DNA of 64,000 nt from assembly GCA_036927565.1 (NCBI GenBank), contig JAYESD010000009.1:27247601-27311600 (forward strand), in the 5' to 3' direction. A program made the position numbers and the translations under genes. This DNA is from Tuctoria greenei. Its lineage: Eukaryota > Streptophyta > Magnoliopsida > Poales > Poaceae. Shown here one piece after another: positions 1-10,328 of the stretch. The notes below the pieces were generated by a model. The model was not told the origin of the DNA. It searched no databases and saw nothing but the letters and a program-made list of their open reading frames with translations. Each line of letters opens with the position of its first letter. The first letter of the stretch is position 1.

Positions 1-1053
1 ATTGAGTGCAGAAATACAATAATAATTAATTAATTCTGGCACCAATCCAGAGAGTAATATGAGTTGCTAAACACCGACAGCCAATGCAGCAACCTTTGTT
101 CCATTTCCAACGTGTATGTCCATCAAGTCTCTTGCGAACTATCTAATTCTTTTCAGCTCCTGTAATGATTTGCAAGTGTGAATCATAACACCACTATCAA
201 ATGCCCATGCTTCATTAGAACATGTTGCAAGATTAATTTCAATAATGTTAATACCTTGTGCAGAGGTCCCACCTCTCTTTTTCTTGAATTCTTTCAAGTA
301 CTTCTCACAATTCCTCGACCAATGTCCACTAGCATTGCAATGCCAATAGACATCGTAATAAAGGGGCCAACCTTTTTCTTGGCCTTAGACACTTGTCTGG
401 AAGTCTTACTTTCGGTGGTCTTAGCCTTGGCTTGTGCTTACGCTTTTTATCCTTCTGTACCATCATCACATGAATAGGAGCCTTCCTAAGACTCACCTAT
501 GTTGTCTTTAGCATCCCATGCAGTTCATTTAGTGTTTTTTCAGACCATTCATGTGATAGTTCAGTGTGAAATGCTTGAAACTAACCGACAAAGACTGCAG
601 TATCACATCATCGACAAGCTCCTTGTTGAGTGGAAAATCCAGTCTCTGCAAGCTCTCAATGTAACCAATCATTTTAATTATATGAGGACTAACTAGAGCG
701 CCTTTAGAGCTTGCAACCAAACATGGCCTTCGAGGTGTTAAACCTATTGACCCCCGCTTGGTTCTCAAACATGCCACGCAATCCCACGATCATATCGTAT
801 GGATTGGTGCTCTCATATTGCTTCTGTAGCTCAGAGTTCATGCAAGAAAACATCAGACATTGCACATCCACTGCATCATCAGTATGCTTTGCATAAGCAC
901 GATATACATTGGAGTTATGCTCAACATCTTGAGGCTCATCAGGGTAAGGCGTATCGAGATCATACTCTTTCTTTTCTTGTCTAAGAACAATCTTCCATTT
1001 AGCTTTTATTTATCTAGGATTGGTCGCAGATTGAAATTCAAGAAGCTCGACAT
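1..1053 (-). pseudogene. Ty1/copia gag and protease start, truncated by window edge
   Basis: Read on the minus strand this is the retroviral-type nucleocapsid (gag) of a Ty1/copia element, with the start of its aspartic protease near the left edge. The likely start is the ATG at 1053-1051 (MSSFLNF...), followed by a stop after about 15 codons. The UBN2-type gag core is clear: a stretch like NPYDMIVGLRGMFENQAG near 770-830, then PHIIKMIGYIESLQRLDF near 640-690 after a frameshift around 720-740. A CCHC zinc knuckle (HCNASGHWSRNC) lies at about 309-347 and a protease DSG triplet at 190-198. Integrase, RT and RNase H would lie left of the window. It is broken by at least one stop and one frameshift. 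It is distinct from the SIRE-type elements elsewhere in the window; the lineage is not resolved. Confidence 0.8.
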
Positions 1054-1927
1054 TTTCTAAAACAACAAATATATGCAATAGTTAGCACTACTTTCATTAA
1101 AATTTTTTTAAGGAAAAACCCATTTGTTTTGCTAACGTCCCTCCGGTGTTGCATAGTGGGACGAGGTCCAATTTTTTCTATGAAACTAGTGAGCTTTGGC
1201 ATCACCGCTAGCATCATAGCGAACAAGGTAGGGAACCATTGTCTATCGCATCCTATGCAACTCTCGTTTGTTGGGTGACATTCGTTGTCCCGGCATCCAA
1301 CTTTTATGCCCCAGAGGCCAAGTCCGACTTGATAGATCCATCAAGCAAACCAATACAATGCTGTGGTGTCCAACACCACCCTATAGACCATGGTAGAAAA
1401 TGACACCCTGCTTTGGCAGGTCCATCATCAAGTAACATAACCCAATAGGTGCATCTATTGGAAGGGCATCAAAAACATAAATTTTCGCGAGGGATTTTTC
1501 ACATTCATCACAGGCAGTGCATAAATATGAATATTGCAAATAATCAAATAATTATTGTGACAGCATGGACTTTCTTCGTCCAACAGAAATCCGCACATGA
1601 AGACATCCACAATGTAGGCGTCTACTTCTTATACGTCACTGCTCATTTGTCTGGTGGTAGTTGTGCTGTCTCGCGCTCATCAATTAAAATAACATTAATT
1701 AAAATAAATAAAATTATATCACGTGGGCACTCCACAGACCAGCACACATGACGAATACAATATGCGAACAACCTCAACCCAGTTGTAATTAACTTGTATC
1801 ACTCAGGACACATAAATAATTACACCATCTCACATGATTTTAAGGCCATACTATCACATCCTTTGCAAAAACAACTTAGATGTTTCTACGGATGCATGTA
1901 ACACATATTTTCAAAAAACACGCATTT
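1054..1927. other. Non-coding stretch, probable 5' leader/LTR remnant of the minus-strand copia element
   Basis: No gene is supported here. On the minus strand it lies directly upstream of the copia gag start, so part of it is probably the leader and 5' LTR of that element. I could not find a convincing primer-binding site or TG...CA LTR border. The short open frames (for example 1038-1226 minus and 1449-1751 plus) show no family resemblance. Confidence 0.4.
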
Positions 1928-2194
1928 AGCCCCGTCAGCCGGTGATGGATAGAACATACTACTCACATGGACAGGGAGCTATGGGATGCTCCCCGGTGGA
2001 ATCGCACCGGAAAGTGGATTGTCACTGAGCTTCTACAGTAGTTTGATCTAAACTTGTATAAAACCTGTTATCCTGTTGCGTAGAACCAAAAAATCAGTTA
2101 TATTTTCAAGCTTATGTCGACTGGCACTGGCAAGCTAGTTTTTTACGACTTGAACACGTCTAGAGAACATGTTGTCACTCATCTCAATCCGTAT
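1928..2194 (-). pseudogene. LRR receptor-kinase pseudogene fragment (C-terminal LRRs), left part of copy A
   Basis: On the minus strand the sequence has leucine-rich-repeat remnants that parallel the better preserved copy at 25956-26250, which reads GELLADMSQLSNLTNL-like. It is the continuation of the LRR fragment beginning at 24446: the two halves are separated by the outer copia insertion and share its 5-bp target duplication (CGTAT at 2190-2194 and 24441-24445). It has many stops. The likely parent family is an HSL1/HAESA-like LRR receptor kinase (inference from LRR wording). No kinase domain is in the window. Confidence 0.65.
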
Positions 2195-3030
2195 TGAAAG
2201 TGCACCTAGGCATCCCCGTGGGTTTTGGATGATTGATGATGAGAAATTAGGAGACTAATGAGCTTAGCTGATCTTAAGCACAAATGTGGAATTGAAATGG
2301 AAGAAATACCCTCAAAAAGGAAAAGATTAAAACGAGCGTCGAACACTCAAGCATAGAAATTAGGGTTTCTTATTTGTTGAGTTTAGACTAGCCTACTGTG
2401 GGTGAGGGTGTGTGTATCAAGTGCATTGAGATCATAGAAGGGGGCTCAAAGTCTTACTTGAGAGAAAACCTATGTGAGAAGCCTTGATGAGAGAAAACCC
2501 TAGTGACCGGACTTGTCCGGGTTTCGAGCCGGACTAGTCCGAGTGAGTCGGCTTAGTCCGTTTTGGGATGAACTAAGGGTTTCTGTTGTACTTCAGACTT
2601 GTTTGTTTGGGGATAGAATAGTCCGTTGTACACTTGGTGAGAGCTTTTGAGTTAAGTCCTGGGAGGCCGGACTTGTCCGCCACAGTGGTCGGACTAGTCC
2701 GGGCCTGCCAATTTGGTCCATTTTCAACCGGACCAAAGGGTATTGTTGTTGTTCAGACTAGTCTGTTGTGAGCTGGACTAGTTCATGGCTATGTGAGATG
2801 TGAGCTTTTGAGGCTAAGTCCTATTGGCCGGACTTGTCCGCCCCAGTTGACCAGACTTGTCCAATATGTCCAGACTTGTTTATTTTTAGACGGATCAAGA
2901 CATTCTATTGTAGTTCGAACTAGTCCGTTGTTGTTAGAACTAGTCTGGTGTGCCATGGATGTTTGAAATTAAAACATTGGAGGGTACGTCATCCTCTACA
3001 GAGGTGTGCCGTCAAGTGTCCTGTTAGGCC
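2195..3030 (+). repeat. Outer element 5' LTR, 3' end missing
   Basis: It matches the 3' LTR (12888-13438 continued at 23332-24440) from the first base through the stretch near 3010-3025 (GTCAAGTGT...), with scattered substitutions and small indels. The last roughly 0.85 kb of the LTR, which in the 3' copy contains the TATA box and the LTR end, is absent here. The LTR is rich in quasi-palindromic boxes such as CCGGACTTGTCCG and CGGACTAGTCCG. Confidence 0.82.
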
Positions 3031-3036
3031 ATACAC

Positions 3037-3220
3037 ATTGATGGAAATGATATAGTAAAGCTTTGGTTGGAGCAGAGCGGCTACCGCAGTGGGTCGGAGT
3101 GGTTGTTGTTTTACACCTCCAGATTGTTGAGTGGTGACTGCATATCGAGCCCCAGTGGGAGCTTGTTGGAGAGCTTGCTGAAGAAAATCTGGATTTCATA
3201 GAGCCTTGGTAGTAGTCTGA
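3037..3220 (-). pseudogene. LRR receptor-kinase fragment replacing LTR end, PBS and gag start
   Basis: This stretch of about 184 bases closely matches 25157-25345 of the LRR-kinase pseudogene copy B, in the same orientation, with roughly 15-18 differences by eye. On the minus strand it reads as LRR remnants (for example the residues around SSNHST and NNNH). It sits between the broken 5' LTR and residue ~76-equivalent of gag, so it takes the place of the missing LTR end, the tRNA primer site and the first ~75 gag codons. It may be filler DNA copied during break repair from the surrounding pseudogene. Confidence 0.75.
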
Positions 3221-4236
3221 GGAGGAAATCATTACTTCTAACAATCATTACTTGTCTATTCCCATGGAGAAACCTCCTCAATTTGATGGAAAGGATTATA
3301 CGATGTGGAAGCATAATATGAAATACACCTAATTTCCTTAGACCCTAGTTTGTGGCAAATTTTGTTGGTAGGTGTGCATCTTCCAAAGAATGAGGAGGAC
3401 ATCACCTCAGAGCAAGCCGTCCTACTCCACCGCAATGCTCAAGCGATTGGAGTGATCACCACCTCCTTGACTCGAGAAGAATTCAATCGAGTCGATGGAT
3501 TGGAGGTGTCCAAGGTCATTTGGGACAGGATCAAGACGACACATGAAGGCAACCGAGTCATAAGGGAGGCGAAGATTGAGACAATCGAAGGAGAACTTGG
3601 GAGGTTCACCACCATGGATGGTGAGACTCCCTAAGACATGTAAAATCGCCTCAAAGTCCTCATAAACAAGAGCCGTTCATATGGATACACTTGCTGGATG
3701 GATCACGAAGCGGTGAAGAGGATGATTGAGGCATTCATGCCTTGAAATGTCGCTCTTTGCTCCATGATCTGTAAGAGTTCGTGGTTCACCAAAATGACCC
3801 CAAAAGAAGTGCTTGGAAGAATTATCAACCACGAGATGATGGAGCAAGAGGACATGTTCTATAATGATCTCCAAAAGTTCACCTCCTTGAGGAAGAAGGA
3901 TGTTGAATTCAAAGCAACATCATCCAAATCCCAATAACAAGAAGAAAGTGATGAAGAGAACCTCGACACCGACGAGGAAGAGGCACTCTTCCTCAACAGG
4001 TTCAAAAGGATGATGAGAAGGAGGAAAGGGATCTACCATCATTAGATCAAGAACAAGGACAAGTTCAAGACAAGAGGAAAGAGGGCTTGTTACAATTGTG
4101 GGAATATGGCCACTTCATTGTGGATTGCCCACATGAAGATAACAACAAGAAGAAGGAAGGCAAGTCTCAAGATAAGAAATCCTTCAAGAAGAAGAAGCGA
4201 TCAAGATAAGCCCACCTTAGAAAAGATTGGGACTCA

Positions 4237-5100
4237 TGATGAGTAGGTTCAGGCCCGATCTTACGAAAGGTATGTCGATTGGGGTGGAGAACTCGACGTT
4301 GATGATCCGCAGCACTCGAGCGGTTCGAGTACCCCTGCAATCACTACACCACGGCTCCGTTGGTTATCAACCGTGCTGAACACGCTTGACCTCGCCAAGA
4401 CGGCTAATCCCTGCAAGTGCAACCGAGAACACGAGCAAGAACGTCGAAGACACGATCGGAAATCGCAAAGTTGGAGTCTCACAAACCATAGAACGGCGAT
4501 ATTATTGATCTAAGCAAAACTCACCGAATATGACTGGTGGCTGCAGTATTTATAGGCTAGGGTTCGACCAAAACACGATTAGACGCGTCCCTAATGGACT
4601 CTTACGGGATACAAGGCCCAAAGGCCCGATTCGGTGGCTCAGCACCGGACAAAAATCTGCACTCGACTTGTTTCGACGATTCCCAATGACTCCGGAGGAA
4701 TTTTGATGTGGGAACAGAACCATTGGAAAGTTTATCATCTCCTCTTTCCGTGCATATGTAGAACGTCAAAAACGGAGTCCGTATGCCTCCTGGGCGTCCG
4801 TTTTAAGGTGGACTGCTCCTGGACTCCGAGTTGAACTCGAGTCCGAGTTGTAAACTGTTTCCATCAACTTGTGGACGTCCCAGCTGGTTCTCCACGCTCC
4901 CAAGGCCTCTTTCCTTCACTTGTTGATCTTCTCCATTATTCCTAATAACAATTAAATCATCACATAGCAATCTATTATCAAACTCACATGCAAAAGAAGT
5001 TAGGAACGAATTCACCTGCTGATTTAATAACCGTGCTCGTGCTCTTGTAATTGGTCCTTGCAGTTCAATGCGCGTCTCCGCTGTTGTGATGTCCTCATCA
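4237..5100 (-). mobile_element. Ty3/gypsy solo LTR, 864 bp
   Basis: The segment starts TGATGAG and ends CTCATCA and is flanked by a perfect 5-bp direct repeat ACTCA (4232-4236, 5101-5105), which marks an LTR inserted into the outer element's gag and reduced by LTR-LTR recombination. It is in minus orientation: a TATA-like motif (CTATAAATA) lies at 4547-4555 on the minus strand. At its minus-strand start it encodes QGPITRARARLLNQQVNSFL-like residues (about 4990-5060), the C-terminal tail typical of plant Ty3/gypsy polyproteins that run into the 3' LTR. That tail is the reason for the gypsy call. Confidence 0.85.
4547..4555 (-). promoter_or_regulatory. TATA-like box of the gypsy solo LTR
   Basis: The minus strand reads CTATAAATA at this point, inside the solo LTR and at a plausible U3/R distance from its start at 5100. 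Promoter function is inferred only from position and sequence. Confidence 0.45.
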
Positions 5101-6174
5101 ACTCAAATGAAGACTCCTCCTTCGAGGATGAAGACAACATGGCAACAAATGCCATGAAGAGGTCATCCACGAGGAACAAGCTCTTCCCCAACTCGGAGAG
5201 CTCAAGGCCAACATGCCTCATGGCCAAGGACGGAAGAAAGAAGGTTAACTCTAAACCGTCTTTGTCAATTTCGTCACATGGTAACTTTGATTGTAGTAGT
5301 GAAAATGAACAAATGCTTAATGATATGAGTAAGAGTACTCTAAAAAGGATGAAGTTGTTGTCGGATGAGATATTTGAGAAGGAAGACCTAATCAACCATC
5401 AAGAGGACATACTCATCCAAGAAAAGGAGAGATGTCAAGAGTTTGAGGAACTCTTAGATCTTGAAAGAGAAAAAAGCAAGGCACTTGAGCGTGAACTTGC
5501 TTTGAGCACGGAAACTTGCTCAAATCTTTAGGATGCAACAATTATGCTAAAGGATGAACTTGTTAACTTGACAAAAGTTAACAAGATCCTTGAAACACAA
5601 GTTGAGTCTCTCAAGATCAATGCACCTTCTTCCTCTAAGAGCTCACCTTCCGCAAATGTCAAACCCAAAGCAACTCAAGCTTGCAAGTGCTCTAACTTAA
5701 TTCTTAAACTAAAGGATGAGCTAAAATTGGCACAAAACAAGCAAGCACGAAAGGTGACATCTTTGACAAGGATATTATGGCATACGCACAAAGTGCATAT
5801 ACCAACACAATACATACTCTTGTCAAAGATGGTCTTGGTTATTCTCGGGTGAGGAAGCAAAATGCTAAGACTCCCAAGAATGGCAAAGAATTGATCGTTT
5901 TTGTCAAGGAAGGTTTATATCATAATAACAAAGGAAAGAACATTGATATTTCACATGATATGCCTAAAAATGAACCTCATCTCTTGTTCCATGATTTTGA
6001 TGCTTCATTTGTTCTATTGAGGAACAAGTTTGGCAAGGATTATGCTAGGTATGTTGGGCCACTCAGCAAGAGTCCACAACCTTGTGTGTGGGTGGCCAAG
6101 TGTCTTTTTACTAACACCAAAGGACCCAACACCGCTGGAGTACCTAAAACCAAGGTTTAACTCTATTTTGTATG

Positions 6175-9100
6175 TATACTCCTTTGTGGGACAAAGTGGG
6201 TCCTTGATAGTGGTTGCACAAACCATATGGCCGGAGAAAGGAAAATGTTCGTGAAGTATGAAGAAAATGAAGATCCAAGTGAAGAAATATACTATGGGGA
6301 CAATAGCCAAGGGAAAATACTTGGCACCGGTAAAAATGCTATATCCCCTAATCATACTCTTTCTCATGTTTTAAATGTTGATTCACTCGATAATAACTTG
6401 TTGTCCATATCACAACTATGCGACAAATGTTATAATTGTATTTTCACGAACGATGGTATAACTATCACAGGAAGGAGCAATGACTCAATTGACTTCAAGG
6501 GTGTTCTCAAGGGAAAACTCTATCTCATGGATTTCTCTACAGATAAAGCCCAACTTGACACGTGCTTAATGGCAAAAACCAACATGGGGTGGCTTTGGCA
6601 TAGAAGACTAGCCCATGTTGGGATGAGAAATTTGCAAAAACTTCTTAAGGGCGAGCACATCCGTGGCTGGAAGAATGTTGTTTATGAAAAGGATAGTCGG
6701 TGTAGCGCATGCCAAGACTAAAAGCAAGTGGGAGCCCAACATCCATCCAAGAACATCATGACAACAATAAGACCATCGGAGCTTCTACACATGGACCTCT
6801 TCGGTCCAATCGCCTACATAAGCATTGGCGGTAACAAATATAGTCTTGTAATTGTTGATGATTTTTCGCGTTACACTTGGGTGTTCTTTTTGCATGATAA
6901 GAGCGAGACTCAAGGTGTCCTCAAGAAGTACTTGAGGAGAGCTCAAAATGAGTTCTCCTTCAGAATCAAGACTATAAGGAGTGACAATGACACCGAGTTC
7001 AAAAACACTCAAGTTGAAGAGTTTTTGGATGAAGAAGGCATCAAGCATGAGTTCTTGGCCCCCTACTCCCCTAAAAAAAATGGGGTGGCCGAGAGGAAGA
7101 ATAGGACTCTCATTGAGATGTCTAGAACAATGCGTGATGAGTACAAGACGTCGGATCCATTTTGGGCGGAAGCGGTTAACACCGCTTGCCAAGCCATAAA
7201 TCGGTTGTATCTCCATTGCATATTGAAGAAGACATCTTATGATCTTCTAATCGGTAACAAGCCTAACATTTTATATTTCTGTGTTTTTAGGAGCAAATGT
7301 TATATTCTCAACAAGAAACCTAGGACTTCAAAGTTTGCTTCAAAGTCTGATGATAGGTTCTTGCTTGGTTATGACTCAAACACCTACGCCTACCGTGTCT
7401 TCAACAAGTCCTCTGGAATTGTTGAAGTAGCAGGTGACGTGGTGTTTGATAAGACTAATGGCTCCCAAGTGGAGCAAGTTGATCGTTATGTGCTAGATCA
7501 AGAAGAGACTCCACAAGTGGTGATAGGGATGATGGCACTTGGAGACATTCAACCACAAGAACAATCTCAAGACTCAAGTGACCATCCCACAAATCAAGCA
7601 AGCTTTTCCTCACATGATCAAGCTCAAGACCCTCAAGATGCACTTCAACAAGATCAAGATCAAAATGGAGGCATCGATCCAGGGGGAGACGAAGAAGATC
7701 AGGAGGAAGATGATGAAGTTCCAAGAACTCAAGCTTCACACACAAGAGTGCATCAAAGCGTTCGACGGGACCATCCCGTTGACAACATCCTTGGAAATGT
7801 CTCCAAGGGGGTAACTACTCGATCTCGTGTTGCAAATTTTGTGAGCATTACTCTTTTGTTTCCTCTTTGGAGCCTCACAAGGTTGAAGAAGAACTACGAG
7901 ATCCGGATTGGGTGGTGGCCATGCAAGAATAGCTCAACAACTTCAAAAGAAACCACTTATGGGAGCTCGTGAAGAGGCTAATGCAAATCTTGTGGGCACC
8001 AAGTGGGTGCTTTGCAACAAACAAGATGAGCACGGGGTGGTTATAAGGAACAAAGCACGACTTGTGGCCAAGGCGTACTCACAAGTCGAAGGTTTGGATT
8101 TCGATGAAACTTTTGCACCCGTATCTAGGCTTGAATCAATTCGCATATTACTTGCCTTTGCTACTCATCATGATTTTAAGCTATACCAAATGGATGTCAA
8201 GAGTGATTTTCTCAATGGTCCAATCAAAGAGGAAGTGTATGTGGAGCAACCCCCAGCTTTGAAGATCAAGACTTCCCAAACCATGTCTACAAATTGCGTA
8301 AGGCTCTCTATGGCCTCAAGCAAGCTCCTAGAGCTTGGTATGAGTGCCTTAGAGACTTTCTAACTCAAAATGGTTTCAAAATTGGGAAGGCCAACTATAC
8401 TCTATTCACAAAGCATTTCAATGATGATTTGTTTGTTGGCCAAATATATGTCGATGACATTATATTTGGTTCTACTAACAAAACATTTTGTGATGACTTT
8501 TCTAAGATAATGATCGAAAAGTTTGAGATGTCCATGATGGGGGAGTTGAACTTCTTCCTAGGATTTCAAGTGAAGCAACCCAAGGAAGGCACATTCATTA
8601 GTCAAACCAAGTACACGCAAGATATACTCAAGAAGTTTGACATGGACAAGGCCAACCCATCAAGACTCCAATGGGAACCAATGGGCACCTCAACCTTAAA
8701 GAAGATGGTCCAAGTGTGGATCAAAAGGTATATCACTCCATGATTGGTTCATTACTTTATCTTTGTGCATCTAGGCCCGATATGATGCTAAGTGTTTGTA
8801 TGTGTGCACGTTTTCAAGCCATTCCCAAGGTGTGTCATTTGATCGCCGTAAAGAGAATTCTTAGATATTTTGTTCAGACACTAAGCCTAGGACTTTGATA
8901 CCCCAAGGGCTCCAAGTTTAATCTTAATTGATATTACGATGCGGATTATGCAGGGTGCAAAGTAGATAGAAAGAGCATATCCAGGACATGCCAATTCTTG
9001 TGTAGGTCCCTGGTATCTTGGTCCTCAAAGAAACAAAATTTCATTGCTCTCTCCACAGCCGAAGCGGAGTATGTCGCTGCTAGAAGTTGTTGTGCACAAC

Positions 9101-9399
9101 TTCCTTGGATGCGACAAACTCTTAGGGACTATGACATAAACTTGCACCATATCCCTCTCCTATGTGACAATGAGAGCACCATCAAAATAGCCCACAATCC
9201 AGTTGAGCATTCAAGGACCAAGCACATTGATATCCGCCACCATTTATTGAGAGATCACTCCATCAAAGGAGACATAGTGATTTCCTATGTGAGAACTGAA
9301 AAACAATTGGCTGATACTTCCACCAAGCCCTTAGATGAGAAGAGATTTTGTGAACTTAGGAGTGAGCTTAATATCTTAGATTCTCGAAATGTGGCTTGA
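6175..9399 (+). pseudogene. Outer element pol (protease, integrase, RT, RNase H), frameshifted
   Basis: Copia-order pol. The protease keeps its catalytic triplet (DSG at 6206-6214, in WVLDSGCTNHM). GAG-pre-integrase and the integrase zinc-binding region ([15 protein letters not shown]) lie at about 6580-6720, with a TAG at 6719-6721. The integrase core ([14 protein letters not shown], ending [15 protein letters not shown]) spans 6728-7200; its central Asp stretch reads RSDNDTEF. RT starts near 7990 (GTKWV), with frameshifts near 7860-7940, 8260 and 8670. The catalytic YVDD box is intact at about 8447-8458. RNase H ([18 protein letters not shown]) covers about 8750-9300 with more stops near 8898 and 8930. 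The last codons (NILDSRNVA, stop) match the 56816 element almost exactly. Confidence 0.9.
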
Positions 9400-9817
9400 T
9401 ATTGCACATTTGATTATTACCTGTATTTGATTCAAAATTCATGCATGCTTGCGAAAACCTCATCCCTCTTGATTTTCAAGAAAACTATTTGAAATCATTG
9501 AATCGTTGTTAATTATGGTCACAGCTTGATTGTTCATTGCTTACTGACCATGTTTGCAAAGATCCTTTGTGAAAACTAGTCCAAAAGGATCAAATCTCTA
9601 GTGAAAACTCAAATATATATTAGTTTTCAGCCATTGGATAGGACTAGTCCGCCCCACAGGCTGGACAAGTCCAGACTCCAGCTTCTCCAGACTCAGACAT
9701 ACAAGTCCAAAACAGACTATTTTGTCTTCCGGGCCAGACAAGTCCGACCACCCTAGCAGTCCAGATAGGTCCCTGGACCGGACTAGTTCGAGCCTTCAGC
9801 CAGACTCTTCACTTCCC

Positions 9818-9820
<3 letters not shown>

Positions 9821-9869
<49 letters not shown>
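9821..9869 (+). repeat. (CT)n microsatellite
   Basis: An uninterrupted run of alternating C and T of nearly 50 bases lies upstream of the extra ORF, at the point where a pyrimidine-rich leader would be expected. It is visible directly. Confidence 0.95.
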
Positions 9870-9870
<1 letters not shown>

Positions 9871-10030
9871 AACCATGAAAACCACAACCCCAAATCAGTG
9901 ATTTTTGATTCCATCGACCAAAAACCATTTCCAATCCGTGGATTGAAACCCCAAGGTGTGTGGGAACTATTCCCCGCGCATCCTTGCTCGTTTCTTCATC
10001 CGCATTTCGGCAATTTAAAGATTCAAAGAG

Positions 10031-10323
10031 GTATTCATGACCTAACCCCAAATCCTTCAAAATTCAAAATTTTTATGTCTTTTGGTAGAAACCTCTTCAC
10101 AAATGTTGTTCCTCATGCTATTGCGATCCTAGCCTAGGAATATTGTGTCCCGATCTGTAGATTTTACGAAAAACTTCAAGATTACTTGCTGTGTGCGCCA
10201 GACTAGTCCGGCCCTAGGGCAGACAAGTTCGGGGTTCATAGTACAGACCCTTATTTTGATCGTCTAAGTGAATTCTATTCCACTTCCTTGGACTCATATA
10301 CTCTCTTGTCATTCTCTTCTCAG
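10031..10323 (+). other. Predicted intron before the post-pol ORF
   Basis: A good plant donor (AAGAG/GTATTC at 10026-10036) and a pyrimidine-rich acceptor (CATTCTCTTCTCAG/GG ending at 10323) lie just ahead of the extra-ORF ATG at 10329. Splicing would bring the leader close to the start codon. In some plant retroelements the env-like ORF is expressed from a spliced message, so this would fit; here it is inference from splice-site sequence only. Confidence 0.4.
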
Positions 10324-10328
10324 GGACG

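Larger units (their letters stand above)
3236..6160 (+). pseudogene. Outer element gag, interrupted and frameshifted
   Basis: Gag of a SIRE-type copia element (virus-like particle protein), lacking about 75 N-terminal residues compared with the copy at 58343. The first recognisable block is NNHYLSIPMEKPPQFDG near 3240-3290. An open block at 3350-3634 carries the UBN2 core, then come stops (near 3634 and 3643 and in the 3740s). The zinc knuckle CYNCGN near 4090-4130 is split by a one-base loss. A 864-bp gypsy solo LTR (4237-5100) interrupts the frame. After it, 5101-5531 and 5544-5750 encode the long acidic, coiled-coil region (EKERCQEFEELLDLE...), and a frameshift near 5750 leads into 5777-6160, ending in a TAA. 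The same terminal stop exists in the 56816 element. Confidence 0.85.
9400..10328 (+). other. Post-pol spacer of the outer element
   Basis: The stretch between the pol stop and the extra ORF has no gene of its own. It holds a cluster of GGACTAGTCC-like boxes (about 9630-9800 and 10195-10235), a long CT microsatellite, and a likely intron just before the extra ORF. The start resembles the sequence after pol at 63843-64000. Confidence 0.6.

Noticed and set aside
178..477. 99-codon plus-strand frame
   Set aside because: It is antisense to the copia zinc knuckle and protease start on the minus strand, which have real motifs.
6785..7216. 143-codon minus-strand frame opposite integrase
   Set aside because: It is a shadow of the integrase core, whose motifs are on the plus strand.
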